The notes under the pieces are model-generated. The model saw nothing but the letters and a program-made list of their open reading frames with translations, had not been told where the DNA came from and did no database searches. A stretch of 64,000 nt of DNA, taken from NCBI RefSeq assembly GCF_035046505.1, contig NC_089829.1:9883396-9947395 (forward strand), read 5' to 3'. The position numbers and the translations under genes are program-made. Of this stretch, positions 23,863 to 35,600 are shown piece after piece. The DNA is from Tiliqua scincoides (lineage: Eukaryota > Chordata > Lepidosauria > Squamata > Scincidae). Position 1 is the first letter of the stretch. Each line of letters begins with the position of its first letter.

Positions 23863-24188
23863 CAGTACGCCCTCAGTATCCACCAGGATTTGGTTCCAGG
23901 ACCCCACACAGATGGCAGAATCCACAGATGCTCTAGTCTGCAGTTGTAATGCTGAGAAAACGGAGTGAATTGTGGACATTGCACAAATTTATGCAATTTA
24001 CGCAACCTGCAATTTGGGCAAATTGCCTGAACCTGCATTAATTGCCTAAACTTACAAGTGCTGCAGCCAGAGAGGGCTGTGAAATGACAGGAGGCTACAG
24101 CAGGTGAAAAGGGTTTTTTGACTACATTTTCAAGCTGCGGATGGTTAAATCGGTGGATGTGGAGCCTGCAGATATAGCAGGCCCACTG
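23863..24188. mobile_element. Tigger-like (pogo/mariner) MITE
   Basis: The ends CAGTACGCCCTCAGTATCCA and, inverted, CAGTGGGCCTGCTATATCTG are flanked by TA on both sides (23861-23862 and 24189-24190). The TTGGTTCCAGGACCCC and CACAGATGCTCTAGTCTGCA motifs resemble Tigger-derived MITEs in other vertebrates. Confidence 0.75.
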
Positions 24189-24201
24189 TAGTACACTAGA
24201 T

Positions 24202-24536
24202 CAGTGTTTCTCAATGTTTGTCTTCCATTGTAACACTTCACATGGTCCACCTATTCAGAGTACCACTGGAAGTAACTGGGGATGACATCATCACCAGTTA
24301 CTTCTGAGTTGGGAGGCTAGATGTGATGTGAGAAACACCTGTAAGAGGCTCAGGGTGGGAGGCCTTTTTTGAGCACGGAGAAGCGTGGTTTAGAGCTCTG
24401 CCCAGCAAGCCTCCTAACTGTTATTTGTTGTGTCGTGTTCCTGGTCTCTCTGCTGGGTGGCAGGGCCCCACAAGTACCACCAGATACCACCTCAAGTACC
24501 ACTGGTGGTACCCATAGCACTGGTTGAGAAACATTG
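24202..24536. mobile_element. Short hAT element
   Basis: The ends CAGTGTTTCTCAATGTTTG and GGTTGAGAAACATTG are flanked by CACTAGAT (24194-24201) and TACTAGAT (24537-24544), 7 of 8 matching. The interior repeats the word 'AGTACCAC' several times. Confidence 0.8.
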
Positions 24537-24548
24537 TACTAGATAGAA

Positions 24549-24826
24549 CAGTGTTTCCCAACCTGGGGTTCATGACCCCCAGGGCAGGCATGTGTGTTTT
24601 TGGTTGGGATGCTACTCCTTTAAGGAGTAACCCAACCGGGGACCATAGGCGCCTTTAGTACGTCACTACTAGGTTTCACTGCTGCTGCTGCCCCCAAATG
24701 CATATAAATTTTTTAAAAAGTCTTTTTATTTACATGGCATTCGGTGGCAGCAGTGGCGAAACCCAGAAGTTCCATACTAACAGCGCCTACGGATCCTTAA
24801 AGGGGTAGCATCCTTGAGAATCACTA
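24549..24826. mobile_element. Probable hAT-like element
   Basis: The ends CAGTGTTTCCCAACCTGGGG and CCTTGAGAATCACTA sit immediately after the previous element's target duplication and before the resumed SINE sequence. The flanking octamers match at only 5 of 8 positions. Confidence 0.5.
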
Positions 24827-27800
24827 ATCTAGTAGTAGATCCATTAGATGGGTTGGACTCAGCATAAGGCAACTCCTTCTGTTCTTCAGAAAGTGAGAAT
24901 TCTGCCTGGGACTTGTGACCTGCCCGCATGAGCACATCATTGTGCTTAAAGGTATACGTTTAAGACAGCTTCCTTCTGATTAGCTGGCAATCCTAAATAA
25001 AGCAGTGTTTTCAGACAGAGGAAGTGGATATCCTTACAGCACAATCATATACATGCTTACCTGGGAGTAAGTCCCATTGAGCATACAACGAAGACTTCTT
25101 AATTAATATGCATAACTTTGTACCGTTCATGTAATAAACTCCTTGAACAAACCTGTGTTTTAAAAACCAGAGAGCCAACGCTTGTTTTTTATGACATGTG
25201 GATGTTCACTGTTCTTTGTTCAAAAAAACAAACAATGGTAAAAGCGCCAATTTCTCTCTGCACCAAACACTCCTTTCTTCATGGGTGATTTTGAATTGCT
25301 TTCAGGTACACCTTTTTTTTTGGTAAAAAGATTTTAAGGTCCCATAGTGATGGATGTCAGAGGCATTCTTATTTTTTCAGATTGCGGTCTCGAATAGCAG
25401 GGATTGGGGAAGGGGGCTGCATAAGCACTGTATTAAATCGCTCCTTCCATTCTTCTTCTGCTTTTCCAATATGTTTAAATGGATGGTGTTAAAAATGTTT
25501 TTACTTTTGATTCCAAAAGCTGCTCCATTTCAGTGGTATGATTTATTTTTTTTTAACCAAAAATAAACAAAATTATATTTCATAAACATGTTGTGGTATC
25601 CAAAGCCTCTTCTCTTGTGGAAGATATGATGTTAGCCTGCAACTTCAGCTTTGCCTTCCCTGGAACATGGCTTGCTGGCTTGAGTCACCTGTGCCTATTA
25701 AATATTCTTGGGTTGCTTCCACTAATAACAGCTTGACCTGGAATTGCCAGTCTTTGTCCCTTCGTGCTTTTTAATGAAGAATCCAGATAGCTTCCTTGTC
25801 CATCTGTGACACTTCAGACAAGCCACTGCACTCAGCCTCAGTCTCCCCCATCTGCAGAATGGGCATAAAGGTGCTTATAGGGTTGTTGTCAGGACAGCTT
25901 CAAGAGTAATACGTATGAAGCATTTTTTAAAAAATTCAGAAGGTGATTTAGATTTAGAGAACTTTATTGGCATTAAAATTTATTATTAATATCAGCAAGA
26001 TTTTTTTTTCCCCCTGGAAGTACTGGAGGACAGTGGTTAAGGGTGATCTTCCATATCAGGGAAGGAAATAAGAAATAAGAGGGGAAGTGGTGGTGCTTAA
26101 GCCGTCCCACATTGTAACACCTGTGGGGTGGGGGGCTAAAATAGCAACTGCTTGGCTCTTCCACAGCACCCCAAAGCTGTATCCCATTGAGCCAGCCCAA
26201 CAATCAAAGCTTAAGTGTGCTTTCAGTGGTTCTCACCCCAAACATTGATGGGTGTAACATTCCAAAGGCTAGAGAGAGACTTTGCGCTATGAAAGACTGC
26301 CAGACTCCATCATCTGTCATCGCACCTCAGTTAGCGACAGGCATCTCCATGACAAATGTGACAGAATCAGGCTGGGCACCAAAAAAAAGTGCGGTCTGTT
26401 GGTTTTGAAGAATCCATGCTTCCCTTGGCTTTCTCCCTCCCCCTTCCCAGTTTGATATTTACTTGGTACTACAGAGCACTGGGAATTACCAGCTAGTTAC
26501 ACACTGGCTCATGATAGGGCTGAGAAGTGTGTCCTTACAAGTGACCTTTGCTTGATGACTTGACACGCGCACCACCTGTTCACAAACACTTTTGGTCCCA
26601 GGAGCTGCTGCTGATCTCTGCAGGGAAAGGAGCATTTTTCCAAAACCCATTCGGGTGATGCGAGAGCCTGAGCAGCAAGGAGAGGGCCAAGAAGACCTGT
26701 CTTTCAACCCCTTGGGATTTAGCCAGTAAGACTGCCAACCCATTTGCTAGTTGCTGCTCCTGTGCTTTTAAGAGCAGCACACCATTAGAAGTTGATAATG
26801 TTTATCTCCTCGCCTAACGGTGCCACCCCGTCAATGAGGCTGACTGAAGCAGTTGCCTTAGAAGATGGTGGGTTGGCAGGGGTGGCAGTCGCCATTTAGC
26901 CAACACCCACAGCTTCTCCTCCTCCCTTGAATTGACAAGGAAGAGGGACAGAGCAAAAGAGGAAGTGTGCAGGAAAGGAGAGTGGTGGGCTAGAGTGTCT
27001 TCAACTATATTCTGTACACTGCACACTGTACGTAATCTAGCCTCTCCACCACCAATTTAAAGGTCAAGAAGGGACAAAAGCAGTGATTTTTCTTTAAGAT
27101 CTATAATCTATACATTCTCTAGAAACACAGCATTGCTGTTCCACAATAGGTCATCAGCCCTTTAATATCTCAGCAGGTGCTGGGTACGAAATAGTAAACT
27201 GGGCATGTGGACCGGTCCCTAATCCCCTAGTAGAGTACATATGTGAGTCCATGCGTACACACACACACCCAGCATCAGACCACACAACATGCAAATCACA
27301 CAGAGGCCAGAAACAGTCTCAGTATAATTATGTATTTCCTTATATTAATTTTATATTGCTGCAACTTACAGGGCAGGTTCCCCTGGTCCAGATAAGCCTG
27401 GGTGGGTCCCTGGGTTGGCCCAGGACCTCCTGGCTCTTGAGACAGTGTGCTAAATGCTGGCCTCTCACCTAGCAGTGCACCCACCACTGTTCTTCCTTCT
27501 GCAACCTTGATTGGAAAAGAGGGGAATGGAGCGGGAATGAGTCCCGCTCTGTAAGGTCATTGCTTCCTCTGCTTCTAAAACACATTTAGGGCTGCCAACT
27601 GATCACAAATAAATGTTCTGTTCTGCTCCTGTGCTTTTAACATCACTCCTCTCCACACTTCCTCTTTCACTCTGTCCCCTCTTTTTTCAATCCAAGGGGC
27701 AAGAGGAGGAGTAATGGAAGCGAATGTTCTGATGGAGATGGGGATCCCTGGTGAGTTGTGACCTCACATTGTCCTCATGGCTGGGCTGGCCCTTGAGTGC

Positions 27801-28009
27801 ATGTGTGTGCATGGGTGTACATTCATGTGCCTGCTCAAAGGGGCCCTACTTATGGCGCTGGTCCTAATCTGGTCCCTTTAGAGGCCAGGTGGCCACAACT
27901 AGAGAAAGAGTGAAAATTTGGGAGGCAGAATGCAAATTTCAATCATGATGGACATTGAAAGATTCAGTATTCCTTTCTTATACCTAATATTTGCTGAGTG
28001 ATAACCAAG

Positions 28010-28017
28010 CAAGGTCA
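28010..28017 (+). promoter_or_regulatory. CTRC: Candidate NR5A2 (LRH-1) site in the CTRC promoter
   Basis: CAAGGTCA lies 54 bp before the TATA box. NR5A2 is known to act with PTF1 at pancreatic acinar genes. The motif is short, so this is an inference. Confidence 0.35.
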
Positions 28018-28070
28018 GATACGACCTTTTATCTTAACCTGGGTTGGCTCTGACTGAGTGGGACTTTTGC

Positions 28071-28078
28071 TATAAATA
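28071..28078 (+). promoter_or_regulatory. CTRC: CTRC TATA box
   Basis: TATAAATA 45 bp before the ATG predicts a start near 28100 and a 5' leader of about 20-25 nt. Very short leaders are usual for pancreatic serine protease genes. Confidence 0.75.
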
Positions 28079-28122
28079 CTCCACATGGCCTCTGGCTGTG
28101 CCTTCATCACCTGCCAGTCACC

Positions 28123-28162
28123 ATGTTCACCCTCGCAGTCTTCACTGTGCTCCTGGGATACG
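28123..28162 (+). CDS. CTRC: CTRC coding exon 1 (signal peptide)
   Basis: ATG in CACCATGT context; donor ACG|GTAAGG, phase 1. It encodes 13 residues of the signal peptide. Confidence 0.92.
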
Positions 28163-29582
28163 GTAAGGGTCTCTGGTGTGGCTTTTGACCATTGGGGTGG
28201 GGTGGCTCCTGGGTTGGGGACAGGTTTCATCCTTTACTGAGGCCCCCAAGTCATTTTTGCAGGACAAACGTACCACTTCTCCATTCTTAGTTCCCAGGGT
28301 CTCCGCAATTCCCATGCTCACTGTAGTTCCCATGGTCACTGCAGCAAAGGACACCTCTGTGCAGGCAAGAGGGGAAGAGAGACACCCCTGCAAGCTTCTG
28401 CCACTGCAGCATCCATATAAATGGAGATGGAAGTTCTTTTCTGGGTCCCAACTGGGGTTACCCAGCCCCTCTCTCTCAGCACCTCAGCTACTATGCCTAA
28501 TACTGCCCCTTTGCTTGCATGGGGTGCCTGCCTTGATTCCTTCTCCAAAGAAGAGGTGTGGAGGAAGAGAGAAGAGGAAGTGTGGAGGAAAGGACATCTC
28601 TGACCCTATAGCCCATTCTCCTCTCCTCCAACTTCTTCTCCATCCATCCTGGATGACTGCTGGTAGGAATGGGTAGACTCCTATTAGCCAGGAGTCCTGC
28701 AGTAAATTCTGCTAAGGATACAGGTAAAGACAGGAAGGACCTGCCACTGGGATGCCCAGAGATGGCTGCGGGGGTGGAACCTGTCTGGGTAAATGGTGGG
28801 GGCCCATGTTCTGCAAGGACAGACCCTCACCTATGCTGGCCAAGCCTTGAGGCAGCAAGCACCCACTGCTCCCCACCACTGTCTACTAATTAGGGGGCCT
28901 AGGGGGACACTCCCTGTCTGCCGCTGGAGCAGCTTTTCCCCTCTGCAAGATCAGCCAGTCACTCAACAGAGAGCTTTAGGAGGATCTAGCGGGGCACAGG
29001 CAACAGCAGTGGACTCAACCCCCTCCCTCTGCACTGCTGTTCAACAGTGGCGGTGAAGGATAATGGGCACCCACAGTCTGGATAGCTTTCCCAGCACCAC
29101 TTTCAGTGCCCAACTGGGAAAGCTCACCAGTGGACAGGAGAATCCTCCTTCACTGTTGCCACTATAGCTGCAGGAGGGCAGCATGGAGGGGAGGACCTAT
29201 GTTCTTCTGCTGTCCAGTTTCTGGGCACTATAGAGGGGGGGGTGAGCTCATGCTTTCCGAGGCAGGGGGAAAGTGTCATGGGTGATCCCAGGGGGAAAGT
29301 GTCATGGGTGATTGGGTGATGGTCACTCCAATAGTATGGAGTGACCATCAGAACGCCAGCACGCATAGTAAGGATGATGCCCAGGTTGGCTCAGGTGTGA
29401 GAATAAGGGTCCCGTTAACAAATCCACCCCACCCCCCCCCAAAAACCCCAAAACCAGAAAATGCTGAGAGGGCACTGGAAGATGTAGAGGTTCTGCAACC
29501 CATATAATGTTAAAGAATAGAGTGGAAGAGAATCAACTGGAAACTGTCACTGAGGACATACCACTATGAGTGGACAACAGGT

Positions 29583-29613
<31 letters not shown>

Positions 29614-32600
29614 CCCCCCCCCCCCCAACCACATATTGCATTTCCCAGCCTACAGCTGCGGCAAACCAGCTTATTTGCCGAATGTCTCTCGAGTTGTTGG
29701 GGGTGAAGATGCCAAACCCCACAGCTGGCCTTGGCAGGTAAAGTGAGATGGTTGCCCCCTGCGGTATTCAATATTTTGACGGTTGTTACCAATGCTGATC
29801 AATTAGTTTGATGGCATTCTTTGTAGAAGATCCTATTTGCCTACCCAAACGCTGGCACTGGTGACCATACCTACTCTTTGGGTGAATTTTGGACCTTTGG
29901 GGGAAAACGGGTGCGATGCATGGCCAGAGAGAGAGTGAAAAGGACTCAGATCCCTTGACACAGCTTGAAGAAGAAAGTTCAAAACAAACTGTCTCTCCCT
30001 TGGAGTCTCCATAATAACTTATGGCCTGATTCGAACTAGGGTCAGACCAGTGAGCAGAGCCATTTACAGCAGCAGAAAGGCTTTCTGCTGCCGTAAAATG
30101 GTTGCCTGTGGCCATTTCCCAAGCACTGCTGCAAGACATGGAAGTTCACCGGTTGCCACTGCCCCCACCAGTAGAGGTAAGCCACCAGCGTGGGGAATAG
30201 GTTGGCAGGAGCGGTGGGCGGATTCTAGTGGGGGGTGTTAGCATTGGGCAGGGATGGGTCTCAGCAGGGAGAGCTCTGCCAATATCCTAACCCCCATTTT
30301 GTCCCTGACATGTCCCCCTTTGCTCTGCTAACTAGGTGGCACAGCTTTGAATAGATCCATTGGGGACCATGTAGGAACAGAGGAGGACAAGTAGAACATT
30401 CTTTTACTTCCCTTTCCCTCCCTCATGGTTTCCAGCTGCCTGCAGGATGCAGCAGATTCTATTCTATCAAAAGTTATAGCCAAACAACTGTGCCAAAAAA
30501 GCCAAAGGCTGTGCAGCATGGCCTTTCCCAGTTTGAAGAGACACTTGGCCAACAGTCTGAGGCTAAGAGGCAAAGAAGGAAGGCCCATAGCCAGGGAGAC
30601 AGACCAGGGACAGACTGCACTTGCTCCCAGTGTGGAAGGGGTTGTCACTCCTGAATTGGCCTTTTCAGCCACACTAGACGCTGTTCCAGAACTGCCTTTC
30701 AGAGCACGATACCAGAGTCTTTCAAGACTGAAGGTTGCCAACAATGAGCCAAAAAACCAATAGAGGTGGAGCAATGGATGCATCACCATGCCCAGCGCCC
30801 GGGTCATTGTCCTGCCCACTGCATGGGAGGAGGTCCATCACTGGGGTGATGTGTTGGGGTGATGCAGAGTACAACCACTGAATCTGCTCATCCTTAACGA
30901 AACAAAAATCTTGTTCATGCAAGTGATCTGGTCTACTTGGTTGAGCCAGAACTGCACTCCAAGAAGGTACAACCAACTTGGAGAGAGGTTACTCGTCTGG
31001 ATGGACCACAGGACTACAACTTGTTTGTAATCTCATGTTGCTAATATTCTTTGTTTGGGGGTGGGGGTGGCTTTCCAGGTCTCCCTACAGTACGACAAGA
31101 ATGGTGTCTGGGCTCACACCTGCGGTGGGACCCTAATTGCATCCAACTGGGTCTTGACAGCTGCTCACTGCATCAGGTAACCAGAATCAGGGCATGGTGA
31201 GAATCCATTATGTTGTATAAACCTGGGTTGAATCCTCACTCTACCCTTCGGGTGTCCCTTTGGAGCTCATTTTAGGCAGGAACTTTTGTTTCTCCAGTGA
31301 TTTGTCCATTTTAAACATGGCAGGATGGACATATGCTCATGTCTGACATGAGTCCATCGCACTCAGGATTGCCAACAGTGACTGGTAACAGCTCTCCAGG
31401 CAGGATTTTATGCCGGCAGTTTTAATCGCTATCCTACCTGGAGATGCTGCTAGAGATCAAAGCTGCTAGAGATCAAAGCTGCTACATACTACAGACTGGC
31501 AGGGGGTAGGCTTGGGCTGCGCGGCTACAACCCTATGCCAATTTACCTGGGGGTAAGCCCTACTGACCACAGTGGGATTTACGTGCAGAGACTAGCACTC
31601 TAATATGCCTTTGTATTTATGATATTTTTTAAATTCCATTTTTCACTATTTCCACTTTTGATTTAATCTATTGCAACTGGCTCCCAAGACTCTGAGATAA
31701 AATGAGCTATGCCTGTAAATGAAGCATCAAAAGTTGCAAAGTCAAAATTGGTAGCAGGAGAAGAAAACAAAGACAGTTAAAGATGGGTTTTTTGGTTGCA
31801 TAGTGGCTATCGGGGGGGGGAGTCATAACAAGTTGCTCTTCAGCATTGATGACTGCATCCCTAAAGATGATCCACCAAGAAAGAAAGAGGCATCTTGCAT
31901 TGGAAATCTTATTTTTCCTTCCTTTTTCTCGGTGACCTTTCAGCTCCAGTCGAAAATATCGTGTCTTTCTGGGCAAACAGAACCTCATTGAGGAAGAGGC
32001 AGGCTCTGTGGCTGTTGCTGTAGAGAAGCTGATTGTGCATGAGAAGTGGAATTCCTTTTTGATCATGTGAGTTCACAAATGTCTAAAAGGGCTTGGGTGA
32101 GATCTGCGTTACTTCCGCACAAGCTCTCCTCCTGCTTAAAAATTACTCCAGTTGCTCGTGGGGGAGGGGGATCACACGGGGGAGTCTGCTAGTGGGTTAG
32201 TTAAATGAGTCAAAACTCATTGAGAGCCAGGGTGGCGTAGTGGTTTGGGAGGTGAACTTAGACCAGGAAGATCTGGGCTCAAATCTCCCCTCAGTCATGA
32301 AACTTCCTGGGTGACCTTGGGCCAGTCACTTTCTCGCAGCCTCACCTACCTCACAGGGTTGTTGTGAGGACAAAAGGAGGGGAGCAGTTGTGTACGCTGC
32401 CCTGAGCTCTTTGGAGGAAGGGCGGTGTGAAAAATGAAAATAAATAAATAAAACAGGCATAATATTAAATTACATTTTCACCCGTCCATTACCATCTTAT
32501 CACATATGCCTCTACTTCTTCATTTCCTTATACACAACCTGTTTCTTTTCCCTGTGTATTTAGCAAAATCCTTGTTCTTCCACCAAGATCACTGCATTCC

Positions 32601-35600
32601 CCAGCACCTCTGTGCGCACTGCCACTGTGGCTAAACGTTAATGTAACTTAGGGCCCAATCCTATCCAATTTTCCGGTACTGATACAGCTACAGTGCAGCC
32701 CCAAATATTCCCTTACCTGAGGATGCATCTGTGACTGTCTTCGCCCCCCCCCCCACTGTAGAATGTAATGCACACCCCATTGGCATGGCTGCATTAGCCC
32801 TAGAAAGTTGGATAGGATTGGGTCTTCAGCTGATAGCCAATCTGTGAGCGGAGCATCTGTGGGGAACACAATACTGAATGCATCATGACATCTCATATCT
32901 GGTGGAAGGGGAAAAAAGAGGCAGATTGTGGGAACAGCAGTGTGACAAGCATAAGAAAATAACCAAGGAAGTGCCCTGCTGGATCAGGCCAAAGGCCCAT
33001 CTAGTCCAGCTTCCTGTACCTCACAGTGGCCCACCAGGTGCCCCCAGGAGCACACAAGACAACATGACACCTAAATTCTGTTGTCACTCCCTTGCATCTG
33101 GCATTCAGTGAGAGGCTCCCTCTGAAACCTGGAGGCTTGCATACACTCATCGTGGCTTGTAACATGTGATGGATGTTTCCCCCATAAATCTGTCCAATCC
33201 CCTTTTAGAGACATCTAGACCAGGTGCCGTCACCACATCCTGTGGCAAGGAGATTAATTAGCAGGTCTCTGGGTTTTTTTATGCGTGAAATGCTGGAAGG
33301 TCTGCAAGGCTGTTCCTGCAGGAGGACTGGAGTTCTCCATGGGTAAGCCTGGCTCTTCCTGCTGACACTCAGCTCTCTCTCCTGCTGCCCTTGTCTTTCA
33401 GCAACGACATTGCCCTGATCAAGCTTGCTGAGCACGTGGAGTTCAGCGACACGATCCAGCCCTCTTGCTTACCTCCTGCAGGCACCGTGCTGGCACAGAA
33501 TTACCCCTGCTACGTTACAGGATGGGGACGACTCTATAGTAAGTTGAAAACTCTCCATCTAAGGCAGGAATTATTCCAAAAGATAAAATGATCCCCTTTG
33601 ATGGTTCTCCACTCCATTATCGTTCCTCTGGCTTGCCTGCAATTATCAGAAGTTCCCTTTTATGCAGTGGTTTATCAGTATACGGAAGTGCACTGTACAT
33701 GCACATCAATAACACAGAAAGAGGAAAAAACACCCAAAGGAACTGACAGCCATTGCGAAATTGCACAAGTAAAATAAATAAAAACTGGAGCAATTGTGAC
33801 TTCTTTCCTTGTGCATCAGTTCCATATTGGAAACAAACTGAGAGCCACAAATCAAACCCATGGGCAGAGAAGTGGGGTTGACTTTGGGGGTAATTCTCCT
33901 TGCCCTTCTCTCCTTGTGTCTGCAGCTAATGGCCCCATTGCTGACAACCTCCAGCAGGCCTTGCTGCCTGTGGTGGATCACCAAACATGCAGCCAGAGAG
34001 ACTGGTGGGGTTCCACGATCCGGACCACAATGGTGTGCGCCGGAGGAGATGGCGTCGTCTCAGGGTGCAACGTAAGTTTTCCACGTGCTTCCTTGTCAGT
34101 AGCATCTTCCCCCATGCTCTTTCCTTCTGAAGGAAGTTGCTCCTAGTCATCTGGAGCAGCGACGTAGCTAATGGTCATGTAGCCCAGTGCCAAATCAACA
34201 TGATGCCGCGGAAGTGATGTCACAACCAGAAGTGACGTCATGCCTGGGCTTTTAAAGAAATGAAAATTGGGGGGAAACTGTCCTCCTCCCCCCAGCAGCT
34301 TGCAAGTTAATTGGTTATTTGGCTATAACATTTGATAACATATAGAATTTCAAACATGGTATGTTTCATTGCATTCTGTATTAAATTACCTTTCCAATGA
34401 TATACAACATGATGGTATTTTTCGTGCATACCAAGGTTTTCACAATTTCAGCCACTAGTGTCAAGCTAAGCTTGTTGCCCCTCTAAAGCTTGTTGTGAGG
34501 TGCAATTGCTACCCCCTGCACCCCTTTAGCTATGCCACTGGTTTGGAGTATTGTGCTTCCACCTTGAAAAAACTTAGCCGAACGGTAAGCGAATGAGCGC
34601 AGAATCTCCTGGTTCTAATCTCTCCTCAGTCATAGTGAGTTTTGGCAAAACACTAGGTTCCAGATCAGGGCCAGGCCAGGAGCTGCAGGGCCCAATTGGA
34701 AACATTTTTGCAGGGTCCCAGGTTCACAGCCAAGGTCTGTAGAGTCTTAAAGATCTAAATAAAATTTATTATAGACTTTATATCTCCATGGTAGAATGGA
34801 AAGCAACCAAAATGTGTGCTTAAAAAGTGTAAGCGAGTTAACGGACCAAATGGATCTAAGAAAATGTTAATATAAAACTGCGTACCTGTTAGCTTACAAA
34901 TACACCGACAAAATGTGCAGATTACCTTTGAAAAGAAAATAGTAATTAGTAGTAGATTATCCTGTGCCGGGGCCTCTTTGGCACAGTACCCAGTTGGGAG
35001 CAATTGGTCCAATTGGCTTAAAGTCAGCCCTGCCAGTTTCTTTCTCCTGAATATGAAGATAATAATATGAGGGATCTGAAGGCCTTAGGAGTGGACCTCA
35101 ACAGGTGGGAAACTCTGGCCTCTGGGCGGACCGCTTGGAGGCAGGCTGTGCAGCATGGCCTTTCCCAGTTTGAAGAGACACTTGGCCAACAGACTGAGGC
35201 AAAGAGGCAAAGAAGGAAGGCCCATAGCCAGGGAGACAGACCAGGGACAGACTGCACTTGCTCCCAGTGTGGAAGGGGTTGTCACTCCCGAATCAGCCTT
35301 TTCAGCCACACTAAATGCTGTTCCAGAACCACTATTCAGAGCGCGATACCATAGGCTTTCGAGACTGAAGGTTGCCAACTCATCACTTACTGTTGGTTTA
35401 ACTTAGTAGATCAGGGGCTGCTGATTCAGGGCAGGGGCAAGAAAGGACATCTTCTTGCAGCACATGAGTAGCTTGTAGAGTTCACTGTCATGAAGATATG
35501 GTGATGGTCTCATTTCATCAGGCTTTGTCTTGGTCCAGTGAATGGCTGTTCCCTTGTGTCTCTGAATCTTTGATTCCTTGCTTTATTTCCATATCGCATA

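Larger units (their letters stand above)
23736..24888 (+). mobile_element. tRNA-Ala-derived SINE interrupted by three insertions
   Basis: The head GGCTGTAGCTCAGTTGAGG and GGAAGGTCACAGGTTCAGTC is followed by the body to GTGTCAACAGTA (about 23862). The last part, TAGATGGGTTGGACTCAGCA then AAGGCAACTCCTTCTGTTC, appears only at 24848-24888. The gap is filled by a Tigger-like MITE and two hAT elements. Confidence 0.75.
21481..28070. other. EFHD2-CTRC intergenic region
   Basis: 6.6 kb without a recognisable gene. It contains hAT 22111-22326, CR1 fragment 23581-23670, a SINE split by three insertions (23736-24888), a diverged MIR-like stretch near 25790-25930, an AT-rich LINE-tail-like piece near 25950-25990 and CT/GA-rich repeats near 26820-27000 and 27640-27770. 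The last 150 bp form the CTRC promoter. Confidence 0.75.
28163..29648 (+). other. CTRC: CTRC intron 1
   Basis: Holds a CT/GA-rich repeat copy (28535-28660), a perfect hairpin (29317-29350) and a (TC)n-(C)n tract (29587-29628) just before the acceptor. Otherwise unassigned. Confidence 0.7.
32067..33401 (+). other. CTRC: CTRC intron 4
   Basis: Holds a MIR-like SINE (32222-32456), a Harbinger-like MITE (32651-32825) and a CR1 fragment (32950-33250). Confidence 0.7.
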
